Part shown: positions 63,585-64,000 of the stretch, in pieces
Layout of the letters: every line of letters begins with the position of its first letter
How positions within the stretch are numbered: the stretch's first letter is position 1
DNA from: Longimicrobiales bacterium
GTDB lineage: Bacteria > Gemmatimonadota > Gemmatimonadetes > Longimicrobiales > Gaopeijiaceae
DNA: 64,000 nt
Assembly: GCA_951813395.1 (NCBI GenBank)
Contig: OX638356.1
Coordinates: forward strand, 3,670,501 to 3,734,500
Reading direction: 5' to 3'
Notes under the pieces: generated by a model
Told to the model about the DNA's origin: nothing
What the model saw: only the letters and a program-made list of their open reading frames with translations
Database searches by the model: none
Made by a program: the position numbers and the translations under genes

Positions 63585-64000
63585 TCAGTACGCTTCCACC
63601 ACCACGGCTCCACCCTGTCCGCCTCCGATGCAGGCCGCGCCGAGTCCATACCGTACGCCCCGCCGGCGCAGCTCATGAAGCAGATGCAGCGTGATCCTGG
63701 TTCCCGAGGCCGCAAGCGGATGGGTGATTGCGATCGCACCGCCGTCGACGTTCGTGCGTTCGGGATCGAGTCCCAACTCCTTTTCGACGGCCTTGTACTG
63801 GGGCGCAAAGGCCTCGTTCACCTCGACAAGGTCCATGTCGTCCAGGCCCAGTCCGGCGGCGGACAGTGCAGCGCGGGCGGCCGGAGCGGGTCCGATCCCC
63901 ATGATCCTCGGGTCGACGCCGGCGAAACCCCATGACACCAGCCGTCCGATCGGGGACGCCCCGTTCGCCCGGGCCCACCCCCGCTCCGCAAGCACCACCG
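63585..64000 (-). CDS. Acetyl-CoA acetyltransferase / thiolase (5' end off window)
   Basis: Only the last 138 codons are in the window. The C-terminal thiolase domain has VEVNEAFA, the catalytic His in GGAIAITHPLAASG, and the final catalytic Cys in ACIGGGQGGA. It condenses two acyl-CoAs or cleaves 3-ketoacyl-CoA. The usual G-H-P-L-G is T-H-P-L-A here. First of the three-gene series with the membrane protein and dehydrogenase; the N-terminal half lies to the right. Confidence 0.9.
   Translation of the reverse strand, partial: VVLAERGWARANGASPIGRLVSWGFAGVDPRIMGIGPAPAARAALSAAGLGLDDMDLVEVNEAFAPQYKAVEKELGLDPERTNVDGGAIAITHPLAASGTRITLHLLHELRRRGVRYGLGAACIGGGQGGAVVVEAY

Overview
The window is high-GC DNA from a Gram-negative bacterium with Bacteroidetes-style outer-membrane uptake systems (three SusC-like and two SusD-like proteins). 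It also has many secreted or lipoprotein hydrolases, DUF5916 and 6-bladed beta-propeller proteins, a DUF222-HNH gene and several leaderless-looking promoters. Together these point to a heterotrophic, peptide-using member of Gemmatimonadota. This is inferred from gene content; no rRNA is present. No tRNA, rRNA or CRISPR array was recognised.

Layout. 1-2.8 kb: the start of a histidine operon on the minus strand, with a 21-residue leader peptide holding five His codons, an intrinsic terminator (attenuator), hisG, and a HisC-HAD phosphatase fusion running off the left edge. 2.8-5.8 kb: a MazEF-type toxin-antitoxin pair, a small membrane protein with a sodium:solute symporter, and a small membrane protein. 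6-9 kb: a 5'-nucleotidase split over two genes and a class III CoA-transferase/racemase. 9-21 kb: exported hydrolases (M19 dipeptidase, S15 hydrolase, amidohydrolase, beta-lactamase-like serine hydrolase, metallophosphoesterase, M55 D-aminopeptidase) and a DUF5916 barrel protein, with a VapC remnant between the two strands. 21-30 kb: a plus-strand uptake operon, SusC-SusD-lipoprotein-two S9-type peptidases.

30-32.3 kb: a DUF222-HNH gene flanked by inverted copies of a 30-bp repeat, inside repeat-rich non-coding DNA. 32.3-34.4 kb: ArsR regulator, SRPBCC protein and a beta-propeller lipoprotein gene broken by one in-frame TGA. 34.6-35.4 kb: a VapBC pair with a clear operator. 35.4-38.8 kb: exported creatininase-like protein, exported SDR, cell-wall amidase and a lectin-like protein. 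38.8-53.7 kb: one long minus-strand series, SusC-SusD-SusC, a deoxyhypusine synthase-like enzyme, addB and addA. 53.9-57.3 kb: recF-DUF721-gyrB. 57.4-64 kb: enoyl-CoA hydratase, ssb, infA, rpsU, hydroxyacyl-CoA dehydrogenase, a thiolase cut by the right edge, and several unknown genes.

How it fits together: import of peptides (TonB/SusCD), extracellular and periplasmic hydrolysis (S9, S15, M19, M55, serine hydrolase) and CoA-linked breakdown (AMACR-like, hydratase, dehydrogenase, thiolase) describe a scavenger of proteinaceous and possibly D-amino-acid or cell-wall material. The best-supported regulatory element is the his attenuator. The most unusual items are the HisC-phosphatase fusion, the paired S9 proteins lacking the usual Asp and His, the repeat-bounded HNH gene, and the deoxyhypusine synthase homologue coupled to addBA.
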